IMG/VR virus record: IMGVR_UViG_3300048839_001116
Span: 1-40,604 of that record
Length of the DNA: 40,604 bases
DNA from: a virus
Direction: 5' to 3' (one strand)
In this document: one piece after another, positions 34,132 to 40,604 of the stretch
Layout of the letters: every line of letters starts with the position of its first letter
How positions within the stretch are numbered: position 1 is the stretch's first letter
Notes under the pieces: generated by a model
Seen by the model: the letters and a program-made list of their open reading frames with translations, nothing else
The model's database searches: none
Told to the model about the DNA's origin: nothing
Program-made: the position numbers and the translations under genes

Positions 34132-35642
34132 CAGAATCCCCCAAACGGATTAATGATCGGCTGTGCCGCGATCTTCTGAATCTCCATCTCCACATCCTCA
34201 ATGCCGAAGTCCTTGGCAAGCCACCGCGTGATGGTTTCACGTGACACCAGGTTGCCTGACGCAGCCGCGGACCCCACGGCCACCTTCGTCTGAAGATCCT
34301 GCATCGTCATCGGAAAAACAGGAGGCCATAGAAGCGTCACATTGAGCGACTTCGGAGCCCACCCTTCCGGAAGATTCATACCGACAGGCTCCCCGCGCGC
34401 GTGCAGCTGAAGGATCGTCACCGCAATCTTGAGTGTGAGTCGAACAAGAATATCTTCCACCACAGGACGAAGCTCGTTCACAAGCTCCACCATCGGCCCA
34501 TGAAGCACTTCCATGGCCTTTGCACTCTGAGCGCTTCCCACGATCTTCTCAGGATCAAGCAGCACGACCCGAGCCACATCCTGCACCAGGTGGTAAACCT
34601 TGTCGCGAAACTCTCCCGCAACCTTCACACCATTCAAATTACTCTCAAGAAACTGTCCCTTGCCGTCGCGCCCCAAGTTCCACGCCTTCGACGACGACCG
34701 GATCAATTCCTCCAGCTGGTCAGCATCCATCCCCGAAACAAGCAGCTGCGGATCTTGGTTATATCCAATCGCAACCGAAGACTGACTTAGGCTGTAATTC
34801 ATCTCGTTTGAGAAATCTAAAATGTCCTCAATGAGCGAATCCCCATCCGGTGAATGCTTCTTTTCACATGTACGCAGCCACTCACCCTGGACGTAACCGA
34901 GCCCATGCTCCACACGGCTCTGCTCCTTGAACTCAGGCTCTTGCGACGGATTCTTAGGATCGTAAATCGGATTGTCGTAAAGAATATCGACCATCTCCCC
35001 GAGATCCAGCTGGTACCACCTACATACCGGATTTCCGCGTGCGTCCTTCTCGTTCTCTGTCTCGTAGACATACTTCACACGAAGAGAACTCAGCTCACCT
35101 GATTGTGAGAAAGTAGGATAACAGAACTTTGAATCGTATCTCTCAAGCTTCACGATTCCTTCCACAAAGTAGAACCGCACAAAACTAGAGCCTACCGCAA
35201 GCATTCTCCGAATCGGTTCGAGCAAGTGCAGGCGGATTTTAGCAAATCGAACCACCGCCTGGAGAAAGGCCGTCGTGTCCGGATCTTCCTCCACACTCAG
35301 CGTGGGAAACGTGTCGTTACCAATGAGCTTTGACGTGGTTCGCTCACAGATCGCGCGCTCAATGCCGACAACAATCCGCGGTGACCGCTTCCTGACAGGC
35401 ACAGGCGGAGCCGAACACGATCCCTCTTCCCACCCCACAAGGCTTGCGTACTGCCGCTGCTCGTACCATGAATCCAGCTTCTCTAACTTTTCCGACCGAA
35501 AGTGATGCTTGGTGCTATCCGAGCGCTCCAGAATCGTGCCCAGTGAATTAAATGCGCGCTTTGCCGATCGAGACAGCCCAAGAAAGCTCCTTCCATTGGA
35601 ATCGGTTCCTGTGATCACCGGAAGCTTTCTCTCACCTGCCAT
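34131..35642 (-). CDS. Portal protein
   Basis: A 503-residue protein of the SPP1 gp6/Mu-type portal group. Visible features are RIVVGIERAICERTTSKLIG (about 85-110), LLEPIRRMLAVGSSFVRFYF, a long middle with DILDFSNEMNYSLSQSSVAI, and a C-terminal helical part. Twelve copies form the channel at one capsid vertex for DNA packaging and ejection. The start and stop share single bases with neighbouring tagged genes on both sides. Confidence 0.9.
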   Translation of the reverse strand: MAGERKLPVITGTDSNGRSFLGLSRSAKRAFNSLGTILERSDSTKHHFRSEKLEKLDSWYEQRQYASLVGWEEGSCSAPPVPVRKRSPRIVVGIERAICERTTSKLIGNDTFPTLSVEEDPDTTAFLQAVVRFAKIRLHLLEPIRRMLAVGSSFVRFYFVEGIVKLERYDSKFCYPTFSQSGELSSLRVKYVYETENEKDARGNPVCRWYQLDLGEMVDILYDNPIYDPKNPSQEPEFKEQSRVEHGLGYVQGEWLRTCEKKHSPDGDSLIEDILDFSNEMNYSLSQSSVAIGYNQDPQLLVSGMDADQLEELIRSSSKAWNLGRDGKGQFLESNLNGVKVAGEFRDKVYHLVQDVARVVLLDPEKIVGSAQSAKAMEVLHGPMVELVNELRPVVEDILVRLTLKIAVTILQLHARGEPVGMNLPEGWAPKSLNVTLLWPPVFPMTMQDLQTKVAVGSAAASGNLVSRETITRWLAKDFGIEDVEMEIQKIAAQPIINPFGGF

Positions 35643-36127
35643 TATTTCTTTCTCCGTTTGAGCGTGCTTGTTGATCCACGAACTACCGATATCACGTCTT
35701 TCTTAAACTGATCCTGGATGACCTTTGCCGCTTCCTTCGCACCTGCCAAGCGCTTCGAGTACCCGCCTTCATCAATCACGAACCGTGAACGCATCTTACT
35801 CCGGATCTTCACCTGCGCAGGATGCTCAATATTCGAGCTTCTCACAAACTTTTTCCCCGCTCTCCTTGAAAAATCCGTGATCTGTTCAAACATGTCTGAA
35901 GCGATACCTTTTTTTCGATACTTCTGAGTCACATTCATCGCTGAAATCTTGGCGTGCTTCTTCCCCTTCGGAAAATCAACAATCGCCAAGCTGACCGGAT
36001 GCGTGGACCCTTCCGGTTTAGCAGAAAAGAGCCTTCGCGTAGCGCCTGCATTCGTGCCCAATGCCTCGCTTCCTATCCGGATAGGTATAATCCTACCACC
36101 AATCCGCCTGAAAATCGTTTTCGCCAT
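35642..36127 (-). CDS. Tagged GNAT-like acetyltransferase, candidate virion effector
   Basis: A 161-residue protein. The shared tag FRRIGGRIIPIR is at residues 6-17. The following part fits a GNAT fold: strand VSLAIVDF, strand AKISAMNV, then motif A QKYRKKGIASDMFEQI (68-83), with R-K-K-G-I-A matching the acetyl-CoA-binding R/Q-x-x-G-x-G/A, and later RSSNIEHPAQVKIRSKMRSRF-type end segment (96-116). The C-terminus is basic. Inference: an acetyltransferase delivered with the DNA. It lies between terminase and portal genes, an unusual place for an enzyme. Confidence 0.62.
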   Translation of the reverse strand: MAKTIFRRIGGRIIPIRIGSEALGTNAGATRRLFSAKPEGSTHPVSLAIVDFPKGKKHAKISAMNVTQKYRKKGIASDMFEQITDFSRRAGKKFVRSSNIEHPAQVKIRSKMRSRFVIDEGGYSKRLAGAKEAAKVIQDQFKKDVISVVRGSTSTLKRRKK

Positions 36128-36129
36128 CC

Positions 36130-37818
36130 CTAGCTCGTCCCCATCACGCTCGCGTCCACTGCACTGGTCTTGTACCTATTATTGACCAAGCCGTACAACA
36201 TTTCCAGTGCGTCCGGTCCGTCGTCATGCTCCGCGTTAGGAAAATCATCCAGCTGGCCCATGAACTCCTGCGAAAGATTACGGTTAAACAAAATGTATCC
36301 GTTCGTGATCTTGGGCTCAAGCGTGTAGATTCTCTTGTGTTTATTTTCAATGGCCTCGATGTCATAGAGAGGCAGCTTGATCAGCTTCTTCCTCTCCTGC
36401 TCGATCGCTTTTCTTGCCGCCACGATGTTCGGCAAAAGCAGGTTTCGATACAGGTTCGTCTCCACACCAAACTTCTCATACTGCCACTCGTCGTGCTGCA
36501 CGAACATTTGCTCGATCTGTTTGCTCGGAGGTGCTCGCTTCGTCCAATCGGAGTGTGCAAAAAGCCTGCCCCGCGGATCGTGCAGCCCCGTGAGAAGGCA
36601 CGCAAAGTCTCCCTTCTTTCCGGGCTTTGACTTCGTCTGCCCGGTAGCCGGATCAAGCACACCATACGCCTGCATAATGTTCATCGGGATGAATAGGCCC
36701 GACGACTCGATAACAAAACCTCTTTTCCCTTCGTGCTCTGTCTCGTGGTACCAGTGCAACCGCTCAAATAGCTTCTCGTCGGAGCCTAGTGGCGTATTCT
36801 GCCTCTCCTTCATGAAAGCGCGCCTGCCGTCCTCCACCAGCTCCTTCATCAGCTCAACGTAAGGATTTTTCTCAGGCCAAAGCACCTGTGTTCCCTGAAG
36901 CATGGCTTCTTTGTTCTCTTCGTAGTACCGATTCGCACGAGCCAAGCGCTCAGGCTTATCGTACTCAAGGTCCGTGAGCAGCCCGCGCCACTTCTCCCAG
37001 AGATCCTCCCGCTCGCTCCAGGAGATCACGGACTTGTAAACACGGCTGTCGTACATAGGGTTGTCAATCAGCTCCACCAGGAGTGCTTTCTTGTGAAGAA
37101 TCGTTCCAACACCCTCGATGCTCGTATTCTCATCACCGAGCTTCGTGATGTCCTCACGGTACCAGGTGGCATACTTCGACCGAATCGCTTCGTTTTCTAC
37201 TTCAGAAGAGTGCTCAACGTCGTCGAAGATAATCTTAGTCGGCCTGTGCGCCCCGTGCCGGATACCGCGGACCTGCGAGCCTGTACCATACGCTTCAAAC
37301 TTACACGAATGCTCTCCCGCAAAAGCCTCAAAGCTTCCTTCCGCCACCTGCTTACGCAAAAACCTAATTCTGTAATCTGAAACCAAAAGAGTGTTCGTAA
37401 GTAGCTCAGTCCGAATGTCTCGAAGCTTTCCCAAAGCCTGAGGATCTCCGTTTGAGAAAATGACGATGTACTTCTCCAATCCATAACAGAGATCGTGGAT
37501 AGGTTTAATGAGGGACGTGAGCGTTGACTTCGCTTCACCACGAGGTGCAGCGCGTACCCGTCTAACCTTCCTCTCACCGTACTTCCAAGAACTGAACAGA
37601 TCGTAATGAAATTCGTTAAAAGGGTGGCGGCAGTAATGCGGAAAATAGTAACTCGCAAAGAGATCCGTGTTCGTAGCACAGCGAGCCCATAGTGCATCAG
37701 AAAATGAAGCCTGGTCATTTTCTTTTTCGAAGGTGCTTAATAGCTTCTCGAACTCGGTTTGCGTTAGATCCGATATTTCCTGTATCAGATCCGCCTTCTG
37801 ATTTTTCCCAACATCCAT
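36130..37818 (-). CDS. terL: Terminase large subunit
   Basis: A 562-residue packaging motor. The ATPase part has Walker A-like APRGEAKST (91-99), Walker B KIIFDDVEH and a coupling region around GDENTSIEGVGTI. The nuclease part has GVLDPATG and the acidic DDGPDALEML near the end. It cuts concatemers and pumps DNA into the prohead. The ATG at 37818 lies 104 bases inside the small-subunit gene, an unusually long overlap. Confidence 0.95.
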   Translation of the reverse strand: MDVGKNQKADLIQEISDLTQTEFEKLLSTFEKENDQASFSDALWARCATNTDLFASYYFPHYCRHPFNEFHYDLFSSWKYGERKVRRVRAAPRGEAKSTLTSLIKPIHDLCYGLEKYIVIFSNGDPQALGKLRDIRTELLTNTLLVSDYRIRFLRKQVAEGSFEAFAGEHSCKFEAYGTGSQVRGIRHGAHRPTKIIFDDVEHSSEVENEAIRSKYATWYREDITKLGDENTSIEGVGTILHKKALLVELIDNPMYDSRVYKSVISWSEREDLWEKWRGLLTDLEYDKPERLARANRYYEENKEAMLQGTQVLWPEKNPYVELMKELVEDGRRAFMKERQNTPLGSDEKLFERLHWYHETEHEGKRGFVIESSGLFIPMNIMQAYGVLDPATGQTKSKPGKKGDFACLLTGLHDPRGRLFAHSDWTKRAPPSKQIEQMFVQHDEWQYEKFGVETNLYRNLLLPNIVAARKAIEQERKKLIKLPLYDIEAIENKHKRIYTLEPKITNGYILFNRNLSQEFMGQLDDFPNAEHDDGPDALEMLYGLVNNRYKTSAVDASVMGTS

Positions 37819-38317
37819 GGTACCTGCCTAGCAGCTCTGCCGCTTTGAGTTTGTCGTGTAGTTTAATGGCGACTGATCCGCCTTCCTTTGTTGTGGTTTC
37901 CGTGTAGGACTGAATGGCAGCATCGAGGCCCTCGCTGACCAGTGTCTCTGTGTCTACCATTTCAAGCTTCTTGTTTTTCACACGCGCAAACGTGCCCATG
38001 CGCGCGAACGCAATCAGCTCAAGCTCCGCGATCAAATCATCAACGGTCTTTCGTGCGCGCGCACTCGCTTCCTTTAAACGCTCATTGATTAAAGATTGTA
38101 CCCTAGGACGCGCTAGCAAACGTGCGCCTTGAACCGTGGCCGCGCGCGCGTTCTGTTTGTATCCTGCCGCGCTGATGGCTTGTGCGGCATTGTGTCCGTT
38201 CGTTATGTACGCATCTACAAACAGCTCTTCCCTCAAGCGCATTCTTCTCTCGTGTAGCTTACCGGGCGCTTCCTCATCCACCAGGGATGGGGGAGCGACT
38301 TTGTCCTGGTTCGGCAT
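37715..38317 (-). CDS. terS: Terminase small subunit
   Basis: A 200-residue protein of the Terminase_2-type. RLREELFVDAYITNGHNAAQ, followed by AISAAGYKQNARAATVQGAR, is the DNA-binding helix-turn-helix domain; ARLLARPRVQSLINERL is also typical. It recognises the packaging site and feeds DNA to the large subunit. The ATG has GGGAGG closely upstream. It is the first gene of the 25-kb late minus-strand block. Confidence 0.9.
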   Translation of the reverse strand: MPNQDKVAPPSLVDEEAPGKLHERRMRLREELFVDAYITNGHNAAQAISAAGYKQNARAATVQGARLLARPRVQSLINERLKEASARARKTVDDLIAELELIAFARMGTFARVKNKKLEMVDTETLVSEGLDAAIQSYTETTTKEGGSVAIKLHDKLKAAELLGRYHGCWEKSEGGSDTGNIGSNANRVREAIKHLRKRK

Positions 38318-38811
38318 CTAGCCTCCCTCCCGAGCCTTCAGTGTAGCACCAGAGGAGGGGAACTCAAGCAAGCAAAAACAACGAAAAAAGCACCTGGTGA
38401 CAGCATACCTGACTGGTTCAACCTGTCGCTAAACACGTCACAGATCATGTCACAAGAAAAATATGTAGTAACTCTATATACTTATATATATATAATAGTA
38501 TAGTAATGACATGTGTGACATATATATAGTATATATAGCAGCAGTGAAAAATATTTTTTTAATTTATATGTAGAAGTTACCCCCCCTGACAACCCGTCAT
38601 ACCTGTCATCAAGCCTAATTATCTAACGATTACACCGACTTAACGCATGACAGGTCACTTTTCAACCCGTCACACCCGTCACACCTGTCGCAAAACCTGG
38701 CACAGAAACGTACAGATATTTGACAATATGCCGTACAAAGTTTGACACAAGAAACGCGCATTAAGTGATTTAATATCTTGAAACGTCAAAAATAAGTGAT
38801 ATGACGTCTTC
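38318..38811. promoter_or_regulatory. Divergent AT-rich control region, possible origin
   Basis: A 494-base non-coding stretch between the late (minus) and early (plus) blocks. 38460-38575 is very AT-rich with alternating TA runs (about 38474-38540). Around it are many TGAC/GTCA-containing elements: CCCGTCAYACCYGKC copies, ACCTGTCG at 38421-38428 and 38683-38690, an inverted TGACAGGTCAC at 38648-38658, and two TTGACA boxes at 38720 and 38742 without clear -10 partners. This could be an origin with an unwinding zone, the late/early promoter switch, or both. I see no gene. Confidence 0.55.
38593..38689 (+). repeat. Iterated CCCGTCAYACCYGKC repeats
   Basis: Copies: CCCGTCATACCTGTC (38593-38607), CCCGTCACACCCGTC (38666-38680), CCCGTCACACCTGTC (38675-38689, overlapping the previous by a half-unit), and CCCGTCACACCTGGC at 38846-38860, inside the first codons of the next gene. 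They look like binding sites for a phage protein, perhaps the ribbon-helix-helix or Fis-type regulators or an initiator. Confidence 0.7.
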
Positions 38812-39072
38812 ATGGAACACGAAAAGTCACAAAAACAGACACCAGCCCGTCACACCTGGCGACGGCTCGCGCTCGAACAAACGCTCGACGCCATGGACGC
38901 TCTTCGGGATCTTCGCACCCAGCGCTCCACGGTCCGTGCAGAACACCTCCTGGTAGTCGCCGAGAGCAGTTTGAATGCAGCCCTGGCGAGTGTGCAGGCT
39001 TACCGTGAAGCGTGGGCCGTGGAGCGTGAGGCAAAGAAAAAGGAAGGAGCGACGGAATGGACCGAAGAATAA
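38812..39072 (+). CDS. Small helical early protein
   Basis: An 86-residue protein, first gene of the right-hand plus-strand cluster. It is largely helical and charged (ALEQTLDAMDALRDLRTQRS, then HLLVVAESSLNAALASVQAY). No clear Shine-Dalgarno precedes the ATG, and one of the upstream repeats extends into its first codons, which could let a bound protein block its expression. Function unknown. Confidence 0.55.
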   Translation: MEHEKSQKQTPARHTWRRLALEQTLDAMDALRDLRTQRSTVRAEHLLVVAESSLNAALASVQAYREAWAVEREAKKKEGATEWTEE

Positions 39073-39299
39073 AGCGATCGCACACGTCGTTGTCGATGGC
39101 GCAGGATTTATGCGGCACACTGGCGGCCCACGGTGCGCTGTTCGCGGTAGTGCGCGGGGATATGAGAGTACATCTCACACCTGGAGACATCGAGGATCTG
39201 ATCGCGCAGGCTCGTAGACGAAGCCCTTGCTACACGCTTGACCAGTGGTTGGATGAACTTTTAGAGACACGCTTACCGCCCCCAGGAGGTGACAAATGA
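39057..39299 (+). CDS. Small early protein, unknown
   Basis: An 80-residue protein with AAGGAAGGAG upstream of the ATG, overlapping the previous gene by 16 bases. It contains AQDLCGTLAAHGALFAVVRG and the helix TPGDIEDLIAQARRR. No motif recognised. An ATGA overlap joins it to the next gene. Confidence 0.6.
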   Translation: MDRRIKRSHTSLSMAQDLCGTLAAHGALFAVVRGDMRVHLTPGDIEDLIAQARRRSPCYTLDQWLDELLETRLPPPGGDK

Positions 39300-39595
39300 G
39301 TGAAGTTTTAAGGCAGGAGATTTCTGATTTGAGGGCGCAGGTTGCGTACATGGATCAAACACTGCTGAGGGGGGCAGCAGCGCTGAACGCCATGGGCGGT
39401 ATGCTCACACACCTGATGAATGCGTACACTATTGTACGGGATCTGATTGAGCGTGAGAAGATCCCGCTCATAAACACACCGGAAGGAGCGCAACTGGGGG
39501 AGCATTTTTCAGAGATCATAAAACACCAGGGGCGGTTTAAAGAAATCCAGGCAGAGATGGTGTCACTCCAGAGGAAATACAATGAAGAGGTATGA
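39296..39595 (+). CDS. Coiled-coil early protein
   Basis: A 99-residue helical protein: SEVLRQEISDLRAQVAYMDQ at the start and FKEIQAEMVSLQRKYNEEV at the end form coiled-coil stretches around a hydrophobic middle (NAMGGMLTHLMNAYTIVRDL). AGGAGG precedes its ATG. Function unknown. Confidence 0.62.
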   Translation: MSEVLRQEISDLRAQVAYMDQTLLRGAAALNAMGGMLTHLMNAYTIVRDLIEREKIPLINTPEGAQLGEHFSEIIKHQGRFKEIQAEMVSLQRKYNEEV

Positions 39596-39857
39596 GTGGC
39601 ATCACCAGGGCTGGAGCATACGGCTCACGGTCCGTGAAGGCAGTAAGACAGGAAGCCTGGTGGACCCGCAAGGGGGAGAGCATGTGTTACACACGCTGGA
39701 CCACAGCCGCGCGGGGCGCGGGTATTTGAGGAACGGAGAGATTGTTCGATTTGCGCGGCACGAGATTGAGAATCGGTTACAGAAGGTGAATTACGTGAAG
39801 ATGTTTCGAAGCAAAAAACAAAGAGGAGAGAACCATGAGCAAGCTTTACAGAATTGA
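39582..39857 (+). CDS. Small early protein, unknown
   Basis: A 91-residue basic protein beginning MKRYEWHHQGWSIRLTVREG. It has a beta-like first half and a basic helical end. It overlaps the previous gene by 14 bases and the next by 23, so expression is likely coupled. No motif recognised. Confidence 0.55.
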   Translation: MKRYEWHHQGWSIRLTVREGSKTGSLVDPQGGEHVLHTLDHSRAGRGYLRNGEIVRFARHEIENRLQKVNYVKMFRSKKQRGENHEQALQN

Positions 39858-40233
39858 GATCACAAATCCAGACGGGACGAAGGAAGAGGGGGACACGCGT
39901 CAGTATTACGCGGTAATTCAGCAAGGGGTTGCGCCTACACTTTCTGTCAACCACGATGGTAAAGCGAATTTCCAGGAAGCAGATAATTCAACCAGAGTTC
40001 GCTTCATTGAGGAAACCGGCGCGATGTCACAGGCTGATGTCGAGAAGCAAGCCGCGTTGCTCATGAGCAAGGTGACAAGAATCCTTGAGCTAGAGAAGCG
40101 TGAGCGTGAGTTGACTGATACGATTGATTTGCTTTCGAATCGTGTGGAGGACAGGGATCGAACGATTTCCCGCCTGGAGAGACGGCCCACGGTCCAAGAA
40201 GCATTGGACACGCTTAAGGAGGTGCTCGGATGA
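39835..40233 (+). CDS. Early protein with C-terminal coiled coil
   Basis: A 132-residue protein with AGAGGAGAG upstream of the ATG. The first 60 residues look beta-rich (LYRIEITNPDG, QYYAVIQQGVAPTL). The second half is a coiled coil (ILELEKRERELTDTIDLLSN). No family recognised. It overlaps the following gene by ATGA. Confidence 0.62.
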   Translation: MSKLYRIEITNPDGTKEEGDTRQYYAVIQQGVAPTLSVNHDGKANFQEADNSTRVRFIEETGAMSQADVEKQAALLMSKVTRILELEKRERELTDTIDLLSNRVEDRDRTISRLERRPTVQEALDTLKEVLG

Positions 40234-40406
40234 AACACACGATACTGTACTACTGGGATTTTGCCATGACTCTTGGATTTGCTGCGGCCATGCTTTTCGG
40301 ATGTTTTTTTGGAATTTTCCTGGGCAGGCTTTCCGCAAAAAAAGAAGTGATGTGTACGCAGTGCTGTAGGGTTTGTGGAAGGTCTAATGGGGAGGTGATG
40401 AAATGA
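40230..40406 (+). CDS. Small membrane protein with Cys pairs
   Basis: A 58-residue protein that starts in an ATGA overlap. One membrane span (about residues 11-31: FAMTLGFAAAMLFGCFFGI) is followed by a short tail with CTQCCRVCG, a CxxC/CxxC-like cluster that could bind a metal or form disulphides. Early small membrane proteins of phages often act on host envelope processes; no direct evidence here. Confidence 0.6.
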   Translation: MKHTILYYWDFAMTLGFAAAMLFGCFFGIFLGRLSAKKEVMCTQCCRVCGRSNGEVMK

Positions 40407-40604
40407 CTGACGAGAACACAGTGAGGCATCTAATAGACTACCATGTGGGCGAGATTCGTAAGGAGATTCCGACGTGTTTTGCTACGGAGGATGTGGTGAA
40501 CTTATGGGACTTGTCTGTTTTGTTGGCAAGTAATCATCGTGCGGGCGCCCACGCGGACGCACTCGTGTTTTTGGGCGACATTCGAGCGGACTTAGTGGAG
40601 ATCA
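40403..40604 (+). CDS. Early protein, cut by window end
   Basis: The frame begins with ATG in an ATGA overlap with the previous stop, has GGAGG about seven bases upstream, and stays open for 67 codons to the window end. The visible part begins MTDENTVRHLIDYHVGEIRK and is acidic and helical. If the window ends are joined, the frame would end after 12 more codons at base 38. Function unknown. Confidence 0.6.
   Translation, partial: MTDENTVRHLIDYHVGEIRKEIPTCFATEDVVNLWDLSVLLASNHRAGAHADALVFLGDIRADLVEI

Noticed and set aside
38474-38540. Alternating TA runs as a possible CRISPR or microsatellite
   Set aside because: No regular repeat-spacer pattern; better explained as an AT-rich unwinding or promoter zone.
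1-40604. Temperate lifestyle
   Set aside because: I found no integrase, excisionase, CI-like repressor or attachment site. The RHH and Fis-type proteins alone do not show lysogeny.

Overview
This 40.6 kb window reads as a tailed bacteriophage (Caudoviricetes) with a contractile tail, a myovirus. It is complete or nearly so. Terminase, portal, scaffold, capsid, neck, sheath, tube, tape measure, baseplate, fibres, lysis and replication genes are all present. Genes are tightly packed and mostly overlap by 1-25 bases. I saw no integrase, transposase, repressor, tRNA or CRISPR array, so a virulent phage is the simplest reading. Lipoprotein signals (13295-13942, possibly 15183-16271) point to a Gram-negative host. 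The genus cannot be read from the sequence.

Layout. (1) 13-231 is the end of a plus-strand early cluster if the window is a circle cut open. (2) 357-3173, minus strand: a small exported protein and a primase-helicase. (3) 3381-11113, plus strand: small unknown early proteins, then an SNF2-type helicase, a probable ssDNA-binding gene pair, a Fis-type regulator, a DEDDh exonuclease, a ribbon-helix-helix protein, a family A DNA polymerase and a VRR-NUC nuclease. (4) 11123-13027, plus strand: a large LamG-like fibre protein whose stop codon interlocks with the opposing gene in one CTAG. (5) 13024-38317, minus strand: the late block. Read in transcription order it is terminase small and large subunits, portal, MuF-type head protein, scaffold, capsid, neck proteins, sheath, tube, tail chaperones with a -1 frameshift, tape measure, hub and baseplate, fibres, and the lysis cassette. 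(6) 38318-38811: a 494-base AT-rich, repeat-rich divergent control region. (7) 38812-40604, plus strand: small early genes, the last cut by the window end.

The most striking observation is a shared N-terminal peptide, F-R-R-[VI]-x-G-R-[VI]-[VI]-P-I-R, at the start of four otherwise different proteins scattered among the head genes. The four are a GNAT-like acetyltransferase, a kinase-like protein and two Gly/Ala-rich hydrophobic proteins. My interpretation is a head-targeting tag that loads cargo (effectors and membrane-active proteins) into the virion for delivery with the DNA, analogous to but different from the T4 internal-protein signal. Other points of interest are a lambda-identical slippery heptamer in the tail chaperone gene, a dispersed GGYCCACGGYCC-like DNA motif in the early regions, and an iterated CCCGTCAYACCYGKC repeat in the divergent control region.
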